A DNA stretch of 64,000 bases, taken from Pollenia angustigena. Taxonomy: Eukaryota; Arthropoda; Insecta; Diptera; Polleniidae. The notes beneath the pieces are model-generated. The model was not told the origin of the DNA, did not search any database, and saw only the letters and a list, made by a program, of their open reading frames with translations. The first letter of the stretch is position 1. Every line of letters begins with the position of its first letter. Positions 10,116 through 21,475 of this stretch are shown here, piece by piece. A program made the translations under genes and the position numbers. The stretch spans positions 107,595,284 to 107,659,283 of the forward strand of contig OV884057.1 of assembly GCA_930367215.1 (NCBI GenBank). The letters are read 5' to 3'.

Positions 10116-11120
10116 CAGAATTGAGTCCCGAATCAATCAGCTGAAAAATGTTGTACTGTGTAATGCAACAAATTGAGAGGTGGCACCTGGTGGCACTTGA
10201 AATTGATTAATAATGTTAAAACAGATATAAGACAATGCGAATACCAACAGAGGTTTTCAGATGATCAAATTTCTGACTCTCATTTATATATGACATCAGT
10301 TGTACCACTAAAATTATCATTGAGTGATGACATAAATAAATTAGTATGGAACAACAATAAACCTTCTTACACACAGTATTGTAGAACACTACAGTTTGCA
10401 TACGTTAAAGAGACACCTCAACAAGCACTGCAATTTGGTATGTCACCACTTCATGCGCGTATTAAGCTGATGGAGTGTCTTTTGCATGTAGCTTACAATA
10501 TTGAATTTAAAAGTGGAAGAGTCGACTCAAATACTCGTCCGATAAGAGAAGCCCGAAAATGTTTGATAAAGCGTGAAATTAAAGAGAAAATTGGAATACA
10601 GGTTTATACTGTTTAACAAGGCTCTGGTACGACAAATTCAGGAAATACGTCACGAAGAATCTTTGCTAATCCTGCTTTGATTTCCGAAATCACGGGTCTA
10701 GATGAAGACATAATCAAGAGGTTTTCAACAATTCTCGAAGCTATAACCATTACCGAGGCACTAGATTCGAAAAAATTTGGTGATTTTTGTCTGGAGACGT
10801 CAAAAAAGTTTGTTGCACTGTACGAGTGGTACAATATGCCACCAACACTCCACAAAATTCTGATTCATGGAAAATATATAACTGAAAAGTGTATTTTTCC
10901 TGTAGGCTTATTAGCCGAAGTGGCTCAGGAAAGTCGTAACAAAGACTATAAAAAATATCGCCTTAGACACTCCAGAAAATGCAGTCGAATTGCCACGAAC
11001 GAAGCTATTATGCACCGAATGATGGTAACATCAGATCCCATGATCTCACACTTGACTCCTTCATTTAGCCAGAAAAAGCATAGTGATATAAGCGACGAAG
11101 TTAAGGCTCTTTTAGAATAA
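10116..11120 (+). pseudogene. Transib transposase C-terminal half, second copy
   Basis: Duplicate of 6029-7044 offset by 4076 bp, with only a few substitutions (for example EEAQ becomes EVAQ, altering residues of the conserved Glu block). Same internal TAA (10614-10616) and same missing catalytic Asp blocks. It is therefore a later segmental duplication of an already dead copy. Confidence 0.82.
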
Positions 11121-11683
11121 TAAATTAAAAAGTAGATTTAAAATAAATAATAAATTAAAAAATTCATTTAAATTTTTTGTTAGTAAGGGCTTTTTACATT
11201 GTAGGTAACGATATATATTTTTCTAGCTTTCTTTATTTTGATTACTTTTGTGTATAACTATATAAATAAAACTAAGTTTGTGATGAAATTAAAAATAGAT
11301 TTGAAATAAATAATGAATTAAAAATAAAAAAAATCTTTTAAATTTTTTTGTTAGTTAGGGCTTTTTACATTGTAGGTAACGATATACATTTCTCTAACTT
11401 TCTTTATTTTGATTACTTTTGTGTATAACTATATAAATAAAACTAAGTTTGTGATGAAATTAAAAATAGATTTAAAATAAATAATGAATTAAAAATCTTT
11501 TAAATTTTTTTTGTTAGTTAGGGCTTTTTACATTGTAGGTAACGATATACATTTCTCTAACTTTCTTTATTTTGATTACTTTTGTGTATTACTATATAAA
11601 TAAAACTTAATTTGTGATGAAATCATTATATTTTTTGACAAATATATTTTTTTCCTCACCTCCATACAAAAATCCCCAGTGTG
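11121..11683 (+). repeat. Transib 3' region with triplicated ~180-bp block
   Basis: Same as 7045-7452 but with three, not two, copies of the GTTAGTTAGGGC...GATGAAAT block. Ends in CCCCAGTGTG followed by TATCG (11684-11688). Confidence 0.75.
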
Positions 11684-11798
11684 TATCGTTTGAGCCAACG
11701 TGCAATTGTTGCAAAAACTGTTTTAATTTTGTTCTGTCTTTGTCAAACTCCAGAAGCTTCGAGCATAAAACCCCATGAGAAATAGAAAAACTTTCCAT
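11684..11798 (-). pseudogene. Transib N-terminal stub, second copy
   Basis: Minus-strand start at 11796-11798, reading MESFSISHGVLCSKLLEFDK and onward to QLHVG, then into the Transib terminus. Cleaner than the copy at 7453-7566. Confidence 0.65.
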
Positions 11799-12540
11799 TG
11801 CCGTAAAACTCTTGGGCCTTATTTTCAGTTATAATTAAAAAAAAAACGGAGAAAAATCGGTTGTGCTTTTCGCGTTCGTCAGCACTTGTTGAATGACAAA
11901 AATCGATAAATGAACACCTATAAATACTACGTATTTTTCAATATGTAAAATACGACAGGTACGTTCCAAAACATGAGCACTAATAGATGTGGGTGGAATT
12001 TCTGTAAAAAAATCATACAGGTAGCCAACGGAAATCCCCAAATAATTAAAAAAGTGCACTTTCCTTTTTTCCTTTCAAATGTCCACGCACATTTATTACC
12101 GCTTATTACTTTGCTACCGCAATCATAAAAATCAAATAACCTTTTGTTTATTACTTTTTTTTTTTGAATTCTAAGAATCATAAAAAAGTCATAAATGTTT
12201 TTGCAAAGAATTTTGTGCATATCTCGAGCAAATTTTTGAAATGCATACCTTCACTTAATTGTTAATAAAAGCGAAACGCGTTCATCGATTTTCATGATTT
12301 ATGTCTCATTTATTTCATAGGTTATGCGACTTCACGTGAAAGAAATAGGACTTGAAACTTTTTTTTACTGTTTTGGATTTTTTATGAATTAAATTTTAAT
12401 TTGTTGGGCAAAAAATATTTTTTTTCTTCATACATTTATTTATAACTGCGAAACTGTTGCTTATGTAGCAAAATATTATATAAACATGAAAGTAATGTAA
12501 TTCTTGATTTTTCTAAATTTTTTTCAGCAAAATCCGACTA
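11799..12540 (-). repeat. Shared Transib/Chapaev leader, uninterrupted copy
   Basis: Inverse of about 20755-21450. It shows the site ATCAAATAACCTTTTG uninterrupted, which is the empty site for the hammerhead array. A 97-codon minus frame (11927-12220) is also open in the Chapaev-like copy, but the copies are too alike to infer selection. Confidence 0.82.
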
Positions 12541-12700
12541 GTGGTTCTCGAGTTATGTTAAACAAAAGAGCCTTATCAGAATTGAGTCCCGAATCAATCA
12601 GTTGAAAAATGTTGTACTGTGTAATGCAACAAATTGAGAGGTGGCACCTGGTGGCACTTGAAATTGATTAATAATGTTAAAACAGATATAAGACAATGTA
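12541..12700 (+). pseudogene. Transib C-terminal fragment, third copy, truncated
   Basis: Same leader-to-Transib junction as at 6029 (GTTAAACAAAAGAGCC), then LSELSPESIS; the match is lost after AGACAATG. Nothing after this resembles Transib. Confidence 0.7.
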
Positions 12701-13118
12701 TTAGTAGTGATTTCCAACTGTGGAAAAGTAAAGATAAAATTGCAGATCCAAATGTTTGGAGAAAAATTGAATTTTTGTTATATGTTCATAAAAATACACA
12801 AAAAAAAAAAACTAAAGTCTCTGCAGATTTTTTTTTCAATTTTAGTATACTGAAATATACTACTTTAAATAGAAAAAAAAAGAAAAACGTTAGCCCACAT
12901 AGTAAAATAATATTCGTATTTAAATTCTTAGGTTTAAATTAAGTTGGTTCGGTAAAACACACAAGTTCTGAGTTTGAGACGGATATAAAAAAAAACTGAC
13001 AGTCAGATCGGAGTAATTCTTTTTGATTTGATTGTACCATTTAGTCTAAAATTTCAACATATCACTGCATATTGCATGAAGACTATGTTGACAATTTGAC
13101 TTTTTTCCTCGAAATCCC
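12701..13118. other. AT-rich spacer, no recognised feature
   Basis: An open frame continues from the Transib fragment to 12942 but turns into lysine/asparagine-rich translation of A-runs and has no motif. Confidence 0.4.
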
Positions 13119-13268
13119 CAGTGTTCGCCGCTTAGCCGCTCAAAAATTTCGCTCACATGCCGCTCATTGCGTGGCCACTTTAGTAGTATTTCATATGTTT
13201 AAATTTCTTGTCGCTCATTGCTTAGCCGCTTACCGCTAAGCCGCTCATTGCATGACCTCGCCCTAATA
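13119..13268. repeat. GAGGCCACAC-type terminal repeats, right copies
   Basis: Two inverse copies of the sequence at 4097-4172 lie in series: one ends GCTCATTGCGTGGCCAC (about 13168-13184), the other GCTCATTGCATGACCTCGCC (about 13243-13262). The left edge abuts AAATCCCCAGTG, similar to the Transib terminus. Possible right end of a 9.2-kb composite. Confidence 0.45.
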
Positions 13269-13609
13269 ATGCGAATTGAATAAATGAATAACTGTTATTA
13301 CGATTATCGCAATAAAAGTTAGTGAATTTCACTGCAGGTTATTTTTTAACGCAGGGAGTTTTTTGCTTCTCCTATAAAATATGTTCAATGTAACTTAGGA
13401 CCTTTTGAAATCAATTGTAAATATTCTTAAAGGCCTGAAATGGGATCACGGTCCCTGCAATTTACCCTTTAGTAAAATCTATTCATATAAAGGGTGTCTG
13501 TTGGCAAAATTATATTTTTAATGCGATTATTTCAAAAAGTAATAAACGGTGCGGAGGGAGGTTGGCGCCGTTGGAATTATCGATTGGGAGGATTTGTCAG
13601 TCACAGTAG

Positions 13610-13746
13610 TCGAGTGAGCATCGCGCGTTCGCTGAGGAGACATTTTTTAAGGGTAATGATTCTTACGTAATTTTATGGCATATGCCATTTATGTTCCAGC
13701 TTGCCAAAAAATATCTTTTTTGCAACCTAAGAGAAATTTTTAAATA
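13610..13746 (+). pseudogene. Mariner-like transposase N-terminal scrap
   Basis: Plus strand reads SEHRAFAEETFFKGNDSY, matching the start of the insect mariner-like family also seen at 1560-2850, where transposases open with an HRAFAVETFFK-type motif. The frame remains open to 13746 but similarity fades after about 25 residues. No DDE domain follows. Confidence 0.55.
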
Positions 13747-14427
13747 AACTTAGCGAATATGAGACAGAATGTATTCGAAATGCTAAGCGAATGTTGCAAA
13801 AATCGGACGTAAAAAGTGACTAAAGGCTCAGTTAGCTGGAAGTTACAGTAACGTTGCAAATCAGGTGCTTCTTTTTGTTGTATGTACAGCAATAAAAATA
13901 ACACCGATATATCGATATTGAAATACGACTATCGAATTCGATATGTGGAAACGTAGGGTAATATGAAGATCTAAAATGTTTGGCATTTATAAGAAGAAGA
14001 ATAAAAAAAAATCGGGGTTTTTACATTGCAGATTTCTAATTAAAACAGTAAAGTCAAACGAACTTGAAAATATTTATTTTATGCGGTTTTGGAACAATAT
14101 ATGTACATCAGAGAACCTCAAAATCACTATTTTTCTTGATTTATTCATACGCTAAAATTTACATTCATTCTTTGCTTGCAAAACAAAGTTCAACGTTGGT
14201 AATTTTTACATCCTTTCGTACACATTTTATTTTTGCATTTATTCGTTTTTTATTGAAAGTGCTTTATTTGCATTTTTGTTGCCCACGCAATATAACACAA
14301 CTGAGTAAATTCAAAAGAACACATTCTTATACTTTTGTTTACATTAACAACAACAATAAACCACTCGATGAGACGCTTTTTCCAAATTAACAACAATAAA
14401 AACAACAATAACAAGAATACATTGTAC
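13747..14427. other. AT-rich spacer with a TATCGAT pair and AAC-rich repeat
   Basis: Contains ATATCGATATTG near 13910 and an (AAC/AAT)n-like run at 14345-14415. The 108-codon open frame at 14064-14390 has no motif and is considered spurious. Confidence 0.4.
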
Positions 14428-14852
14428 CCTGCAAATAATAGGACCAGTCCAAACACGCGTGTAAAGAGTAGTCCACAAGGGACCAGGACTAGTCCACAAG
14501 TAACCCAAACGTATGGAAAAAACCTGGTCTATTTAACATTACGATGTCCTAGGAGAGGACCATATAACCCACCTTTAAACCACTAAGGAGTAGTTTTAAA
14601 ACTACTCCATGGTATATAACCCACCTTTGGACCAGTAAGGAGTAGTTTTAAAACTACTCCATGGTATACTCAAGAGGATTAGTTTTGAAGTCGTTTAAAC
14701 ACGAAAGCATGTCGTTAAATAACGAAGACATGTCGTCTCACTACAAACACTTTTTAACAATGGCATGGTCCATGCTTGCATTACATCGGACTAGTCCATG
14801 GAGTAGTCCATTTTTTCAAAATGGGTCAGGTGGTCCAATTTTATTTGCAGGG
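14428..14852. mobile_element. MITE with CCCTGCAAATAA inverted ends (425 bp)
   Basis: Starts CCCTGCAAATAA and ends TTATTTGCAGGG. The interior carries several GGACTAGTCC/GGACCAGTCC motifs and a duplicated ACCACTAAGGAGTAGTTTTA block. An inverted copy is at 48854-49462, where another MITE sits inside it; the present copy provides that MITE's empty site (GACCAGGTTTTTTCC near 14522-14535 on the minus strand). Confidence 0.75.
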
Positions 14853-14900
14853 TTCATACCTACTACTACTACTGTACTTTTTAAAATGAAAAAAAAGTCT

Positions 14901-15570
14901 CCCTGTAGTAAATTAAATAGTCAGTTGCAAAAAACACTAACTATAAATTAACTATTTTTCAAATGACTACAAATTGGTTTAAATCTCATGCAGATATCAA
15001 CCAAAAATATTGCATAGAGGCACACGTAAAACACAAATAAAAGCAAAATAAGTAAAACAAGCATGCCATGAAGTCAAATGAAAAAAAAATATTACAAACA
15101 TATTTAAATAATTAAAAATAATTGAAAATTTTATCAATACAAATCTGTTTATATACAAGCAATTATGTAGCGTTTTTATTTCAGCATGTATTATACATCA
15201 TCATTTAAAGCAATTTGATGCAAAATTTGCTTAAATAATTATTTCTATATAAATATATACATATATATAAAAATATATTCATATGTATATGTTTATATGT
15301 ACAGATATTCTTTTGACAAAAAATTTTTTAAATTTAAATTATTTATTATAAACCGACTATACTATTAATTGACTACAAATTGGTTGAAAAATAAGTAGTT
15401 AGTAGTCAATTTAAAAGTCATGCAGAGATAACCAATTGACTACAGCCTATGACATGCCTATGTTAAAATAGTGAGTCGTCGACAAGGAAAATAGTCACTT
15501 AATCAACTAGATGTGGTTATAAAAAAACCAGTTTGAAGTTACTTAAAAATGTGTTTGACTTCCTACAGGG
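14901..15570. mobile_element. MITE with CCCTGTAG ends, first of a tandem pair
   Basis: Begins CCCTGTAGTAAATTAAATAG and ends GACTTCCTACAGGG. The next base starts a second copy. The subterminal region has many GACTAC/GTAGTC repeats. Non-coding. Confidence 0.72.
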
Positions 15571-16207
15571 CCCTGTAGTAAATTAAATAGTCAGTTGCAA
15601 AAAACACTAACAATAAATTAGCTTTTTTTTAAATCACTACAAATTGGTTTAAATCTCATGCAGATATCAACCAAAAAGGCACACGTAAAACACAAATAAA
15701 AGCAAAATAAGTAAAACAAGCATGCCATGAAGTCAAATGAAAAAAATATATACAAACATTTTAAAATAATTAAAAATTAAATCAATACAAATCTGTTTAT
15801 GTACTAGCAATTATGTGGCGTATTTATTTCAGGACTACTATACATCATCATTTTGGGCAGTTTCATGCAAAATTTTCATAAATAATTATTTATATATCAA
15901 AATATATAAAGATATACATATGTATGTATGTATGTATGCATATATTTTTTTGACAAAAATTATTTAAAATTTAAATAATTTTTTATAAACTGACAATACT
16001 TTTAATTAATTACAAATAGGTTGAAAAATAAGTAGTTAGTAGTCAGTTAAAAAGTCATGCAAAGATGGCCAATTGACTACTGCCTATGACATGCCTATGT
16101 TAAAATAGTGAGTCGTCGACAAGGAAAAAAGTCACTTAATCAACTAGATGTGGTTATAAAAAAACCAGTTTGAAGTTAGTTATAAATGTGTTTGACTTCC
16201 TACAGGG
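15571..16207. mobile_element. MITE with CCCTGTAG ends, second of a tandem pair
   Basis: About 90% like the first copy, same terminal sequences, directly adjacent (ACAGGGCCCTGT junction). A short TATG repeat lies near 15918-15936. Confidence 0.72.
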
Positions 16208-16620
16208 CTGTTTCTATGGAAATTGTGTGTATCTACATATGTATGTGTGTTTAGTTTCATTTCAATTTTTTTTTTCTTTTACTACATAGTTGCTGCTGAA
16301 TATCTTCATGAGTAATGATTGTTTCATTTCAGGCTTTTTTGTTTGTATTTTTTTTTTTTTTTCTTTACCAAAAAAATCATTGTCGTACCGAACACTCAAA
16401 CATCTTTATTAAAAAACGAAGGTAATGATTGTATAAATAACAAAGCACGATGTGCGTTATTTGAATGACTGCAAACCAGCAGCGAATATTTGCGGTTGCG
16501 CAAGTTTGACTGTATGACCGTAAGCGAGTGTATTTGTTGTCGTTGATTAAATGCGATTTTTTTCAATCGTATAAAGCTGTTCTCTGATGTACATGTATAT
16601 ATATTTGGAATACAGTCATT
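16208..16620. other. Spacer, no recognised feature
   Basis: Pyrimidine runs near 16266-16285 and 16350-16365. A minus-strand 79-codon frame (16396-16635) shows no domain. Confidence 0.35.
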
Positions 16621-16758
16621 TTGACTTAGCTGCACAGTCTCCTTTGCACGATTTTTTGTGCAGATAAATCAAAAATGCAGCTATCTTAAATGTATTTTGC
16701 TGCCTTATTGCGCAGGTACGCAAATGTGGTTACCTGCATAAAAGTGCAGCTAAAGTAA
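16621..16758. mobile_element. 138-bp MITE, TTGACTTAGCTGCAC ends
   Basis: Ends TTGACTTAGCTGCAC and GTGCAGCTAAAGTAA are near-perfect inverses. The interior is made of further GTGCA/TGCAC pairs. A second copy of exactly the same length is at 34302-34439. Confidence 0.7.
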
Positions 16759-17049
16759 ACTGTTTGAAAGAGGAGTAACAACGTTTTTATTAATAAATTG
16801 ATAATAAAAATGCCGTTCAAACAACCTGTAGTCATTTGTTATGCACAAAATAGTCGCTGTAGTACAACGTTAATAATAGCGCTGCAAGCTGTCAAAAATT
16901 AAAAACGGCAGTGTCAAAGTAGTGTCAACAGAATACGTAGTTGTGGAAGTCGTTGCAGTTGAAGCGCAAAATCCAATATTTTTAAGTTTGTTGCGCTGCA
17001 GTGCATTTTTTTAAATTTTTTAATTTGGTAGTAGCTTCAGCAAAATACG

Positions 17050-17132
17050 TCCGATATATCGATATTTTTGAAATAAAAAATATCGATACTCTTAAAAAAA
17101 TATCGATTCGATATATATCGATATATTTTTTA
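17050..17132. promoter_or_regulatory. Cluster of TATCGATA-like motifs
   Basis: At least five TATCGAT cores occur in about 80 bp (for example ATATCGATATTTT, AATATCGATACTC, ATATATATCGATATAT). TATCGATA is the DRE motif bound by DREF in Drosophila. No promoter or gene follows, so this may simply be part of a degraded repeat. Confidence 0.35.
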
Positions 17133-17876
17133 AATTTATCCATCCCTAGAAGTAGGGATGGGCCCCTAATATGTTATTATTTCCATAATGCTATGTTCAT
17201 ACGACGACAAAAACCACTCGTTTCGCTCTCTGAAACTAGATTGTCAAACATGCTGTTCATACGATTCATTCTGGTTTCATTTTGACATTTTTTTTTGTGT
17301 TGTTAGTGTGATTTTATTTAAAACAGATAAAAAAGTAATTAAATGTTAAAAATATATTAATTAATACTTTTATTAATATTATTATTTGATAATTATCACT
17401 TTATTTTATTAAACATCAATTTTTATTTTGTATTTTATTTTGTTTTGATTTTTTTGAGAGCTAGTTCAGATAAACTAACGATAATTGTTGTCAAAATTAG
17501 AGATGATAGTACATTTTTCCTGTTTCGCAGCCTGTTTCAAAATGAAACGACCTGTTTCGCTCACAAAATTTAGTATGGGGAAACAAGTCGTTTTAGTCAT
17601 GTTTGGGGCGCGAAACAGGAATAAGAGAGCGAAACACGAATATTGCTGTCCGTGTGAACATGGTATAAAAGTCATTCTGTTTCAAATCAATATTTAAATA
17701 TTATCACGTGCCTCAGTGAGGGTTAAAAGTGGATATGTACATATTTATGTGAACCTGACACATGCATAAGGCATATTTCTGAGTCTATACAAATTTTTTT
17801 CTGTTTTAATAAAAGTCTAAAAAACGCAATAATTACACCATAACATTTTTTTGGATAAATGACAAAATGTAATTTA
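17133..17876. other. Spacer with MITE-like scraps
   Basis: AGTAGGGATGGGCC (17151-17164) resembles a hAT end. CCACTCGTTTCGCTCTCTGA (17213-17232) recurs inverted at about 29712-29731, and GTTTCGCTC/GAGCGAAAC phrases repeat to 17650. No boundaries can be fixed and no gene is seen. Confidence 0.35.
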
Positions 17877-18697
17877 AGCAGTTATTTCCGCTTAATTGAG
17901 TTTCTAAAAGTGCACGACTTTTGACGCAATAAAACGAGAACTCAATTAAGCAGTTCTCGGTTAATTGAATCGCAGACGCAATTAAAACGAAAATCGCTTA
18001 ATTGAGTAAGATGTGCAATAAAGCGAAACACCCATGTGTAAATAGAAAATAAAACTCATTTCTTTATTAAGTTAAAAAATTGTTTAGGTTTTTTAAAACA
18101 AAATAAAAATCAGGTAAGTTCATCGTACAATCTTTCTTGCCGCACAAATTAAGTAGACGGAAACAATTAACCGAACCATTTGCTCTTGTTTTTCGCAATG
18201 CGGTCTTATTTTACGAAATAACTGAGCGGGTGACGCAATTAAACGGAACTCAACTAAAGGCTAGATTACACTATCTCACATGTCTTAGAAGTCTAATGAG
18301 TTTTGTTGCGACTGTCAAAAAATCTAATTTAACATGACAGTTTGTGTTCACACCATCACACAAAGTATAAACACTCACACATGAAATAAAATGCAACCCT
18401 GATCCAATGAAAAGAATTATTGTTTAGAAATTTTTCAAAAAACGATGAAGTCGTATGGGATGTCAAACTTTGTTCATATAACTTGTCATTTTCGTGACAC
18501 ATTGCATTCACACTATCACACTTTGTCATTTTACTTGAGTTTTTGACATGTATTAATACAAAGTATAATAGTGTTATCTAGGCTAAAACGGGTATTTTTA
18601 CATAGACAGTTATACTGAATGATTACGTTCCATGATTTTTAGTGCAATAAAACGGGAAACTCAATTAAGCGGGGCTCAATTAACCGAAAACAACGGT
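17877..18697. mobile_element. Terminal-inverted-repeat element with CAATTAAGCGG repeats
   Basis: Left CCGCTTAATTGAG (17888) and right CTCAATTAAGCGG (18660-18672) are inverses, each followed inward by AATAAAACG. Further AATTAAGC/GCTTAATT copies occur inside. It encloses a second MITE at 18258-18584. No transposase. Confidence 0.5.
18258..18584. mobile_element. Nested MITE, AGGCTAGATTACACTAT ends
   Basis: AGGCTAGATTACACTAT at the left and ATAGTGTTATCTAGGCT at the right are near-perfect inverses. The interior has several CACACTATCACA-like repeats. The flanks rejoin as CAACTAAA/ACGGG, consistent with the surrounding CAATTAAACGG repeat. Confidence 0.6.
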
Positions 18698-19635
18698 AGC
18701 ACATGATTTTTTTAAAAAACAATTATTGAGGTATTATTGTCTACAAAAACTAATTTTAATCACAAATTAATTATTTTATCTGACAGTTTGTTTTAAAGTT
18801 ATTAAGATAACAAATTTCGAATTATTGCGTTTTGGTCCGAACCACAGTTATTTATTTCATTTAGCTTTGAACTGTATGAAAATATTGCGTTTTATTGAGC
18901 AAAGGTATTAACTAAACCATTCCTTACGTTTTACAGTTATCTAAGAGTTACCACCAGAGCATAATTTATTTATAAAGTTAACTTTTTTTAAATTTCTTGT
19001 AGCTTTTTATTGCAAAGATGTGTAATTATTGCATTTTGCTCTGAACCATTATATTTGATATTGAATTGCAATGTAGTTATTGTGTTTTTGAATACTTTTT
19101 AATAAAGGTAATATAGATTTCAATGTGTAGAATAGGATTCAAACAAAAAACCAAAAAACTTGAAAAATTTAATTATTGCGTTTTGTTATGGACCTCCTCA
19201 TTTATTTCTTTATTTAGTTTTGCACGAAATATTCATAAGAAACTGATAACTACAAATTATACATTAAAGTTTAATGATTAAACTCTAATATTTTTCTTGT
19301 AAAATAACTTGCTTTTAATGTTTTAATTTTTGGTGAATGCTGTGTTAAACTATTCTATCAACTCACATTGGTCAATAATTCATTTTTTCTGGCCAAAATT
19401 ATTTATAGATATACCTAAAATATGTATGTATGTATATCAAATAATTATGTTAACTGTAGAGTATGTTAGTTTTATTAATACAATAATTTATATGGTCACC
19501 TTATTTGAATTACTGTCATTCTTAAGTTTTTATTACATTGTTTTAAAGAAAGAAACAAAGAATAAACCGACACTGGTTGACTGAAATCTTAGCTGAAAAC
19601 ACGTGTCTTTTATTGCTCCCAATACACCACATAAA
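18698..19635. other. Probable left LTR region of the gypsy-like element (start unresolved)
   Basis: The gypsy-like gag at 19754 is preceded by TTGGCAACGAGGA (19636-19648), which looks like a tRNA primer-binding site, and by AATACACCACA, a plausible LTR end. A polyadenylation-like AATAAA is at 19561-19566. No second LTR exists in the window, so the 5' LTR border cannot be set. Confidence 0.4.
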
Positions 19636-19753
19636 TTGGCAACGAGGAAAAAGTTTTTTTTACATAAATTATGTAAGATCAATAATTTAGAAAAGTAAAA
19701 AGTGATTTTTTTTTTATTATTAATAAAAAAATAAATTAATAAAAAAGACAACA

Positions 19754-20587
19754 ATGACTGCACCAGCGACTGTTTTTCAAACATCAAATGTTCCTGAATT
19801 CACTCCCAGCATTGAGCCATGGCATGTCTGGAAAGAAAGGCTAGACATCCATTTCTGTGAAATAAATTGCACAGAGGACAACAAAAAAAAGCGATCTTGG
19901 TAAAATCTATTGGTGGTGCAGCTTACAGTATTCTGCATAGTCTCTGCAGTCCAACTTCCCCAGTAGACAAAACATATAAGGAACTATGTAACACTCTTCG
20001 TATGCACTATACTCCGCCTACAATAGTCTTTAAGGAAAGGAAACAATTTCACTCATCTAAAAAGACTGAAACAGAAACTGTGGCCGAATGGTTTGCTAGG
20101 GTGAAACAACTGGCACTTAATTGCAAATATGGTGAACATTTAGATGCGTTTGTACTAGACCAGTTCCTAATGGGCTTACCAGAAATCGTCTTTGAAAAAT
20201 TATGTGACGAAGATGAAAAAGTTTCTCTTCAAGATGCTCTAAGGAAAGCCATGATTCTTGAGACTAAAATTTCCTCAATAACAAAAAATACAGATGTTGT
20301 AAATTACAAATACTCCAACAAACAATCGGCGCACCATAATGTGGAAAAGAAAAAACAAAGTCCATGCAAGCATTGTGGTTGGAGTAATCATGAGAGTCAA
20401 GATTGCAGGTTTAAAGATAGCAAATGCCATACATGCGGTACGACTGGACATTTAACCGCTGTTTGCCGCAATAAAACCCGAAGCAACGTTACCTATCTAG
20501 CAAATGATTCAGACAGTGAGGAATCGTCTGAGTATTTATTTCAAAAATCGATATTTAGTTTAATGAATAACACAGTACAACAGCCAA
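19754..20587 (+). pseudogene. Gypsy-like gag, frameshifted and split
   Basis: Starts at ATG 19754 (MTAPATVFQTSNVPEFTPSI); the frame shifts by one base in the A-run at 19882-19889 and continues as IGGAAYSILHSLCSP, FKERKQFHSS and ETVAEWFARVKQLALNCKYG, a Ty3/gypsy gag matrix-capsid pattern. Two zinc knuckles follow (CKHCGWSNHESQDC and CHTCGTTGHLTAVC), which bind the element's RNA. The Chapaev-like transposon interrupts the gene at 20588; protease sequence resumes at 23896. The frameshift could be a real mutation or a homopolymer sequencing error. Confidence 0.8.
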
Positions 20588-21054
20588 TCTGGGGGGTGAG
20601 AAATTCCAAGTCAGGGTGATGGTACTAGGTCAGTATAGTAAAACCCTCAAAGGGTTTGGCGTTCGTATGTGTCAGTTTTTTTTATGACATTTTAAATTTT
20701 TTCCTTATATTGATGTTTTTTCGCTTAGTTGTAACATTTTCGCAAAAACGTAGTTTAACATAACTCGAGAACCACTTGCCCGATTTTGATGAAACAAATT
20801 TAGAAAAATTAAGAATTACAATTTCTCTAATCTGTTTCTATACCGTTTTCCTATGAATGTATGAAGAAAAAAAAATATTTTTTGCCCAAAAAATTAAAAT
20901 TTTTTATTTTTACTTCATAAAAAATCCAAAACAGTAAAAAAAGTTTCAATTCCTATTAATTTCACGTGAAGTCGCATAACCTATGAAATAAATGAGACAT
21001 AAATCATGAAAATCGATGAACGCGTTTCGCTTTTATTAACAATTAAGTGAAGGT
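20588..21054 (+). repeat. Left ~467-bp terminal inverted repeat
   Basis: Inverse of 23437-23892. Includes GTTTAACATAACTCGAGAACC (about 20754-20774), the point at which the copies of this leader in the Transib cluster are joined to Transib coding DNA. Confidence 0.85.
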
Positions 21055-21475
21055 TTGCATTTCAAAAATTTGCTCGAGATATGCACAAAATTCTTTGCAA
21101 AAACATTTATGACTTTTTTTATGATTCTTAGAAAAAAATTAATAAACAAAAGGTTATTTGATTTTTATGATTGCGGTAGCAAAGTAATAAGCGGTAATAA
21201 ATGTGCGTGGACAATTGAAAGGAAAAAAGGAAAGTGCACTTTTTTAATTATTTGGGGTTTTCCGTTGGCTACCTGTATGATTTTTTTACAGAAATTCCAC
21301 CCACATCTATTAGTGCTCATGTTTTGGAACGTACCTGTCAGTAAAATATTGAAAAATACGTAGTATTTATAGGTGTTCATTTATCGATTTTTGTCATTCA
21401 ACAAGTGCCGACGAACGCGAACAGTAAAAGTGATTTCTCTCCAGTTTTTTAAAAGTGAACAAAAGAGAACAGAAT

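Noticed and set aside
14064..14390. 108-codon frame with hydrophobic stretches
   Set aside because: Low-complexity AT-rich translation ending in an AAC repeat; no domain.
21055..21363. Frame of ~100 codons in the shared leader, also open in the Transib copies
   Set aside because: The copies are nearly identical at DNA level, so conservation of the frame says nothing about selection; it lies in the 5' untranslated and terminal-repeat region.
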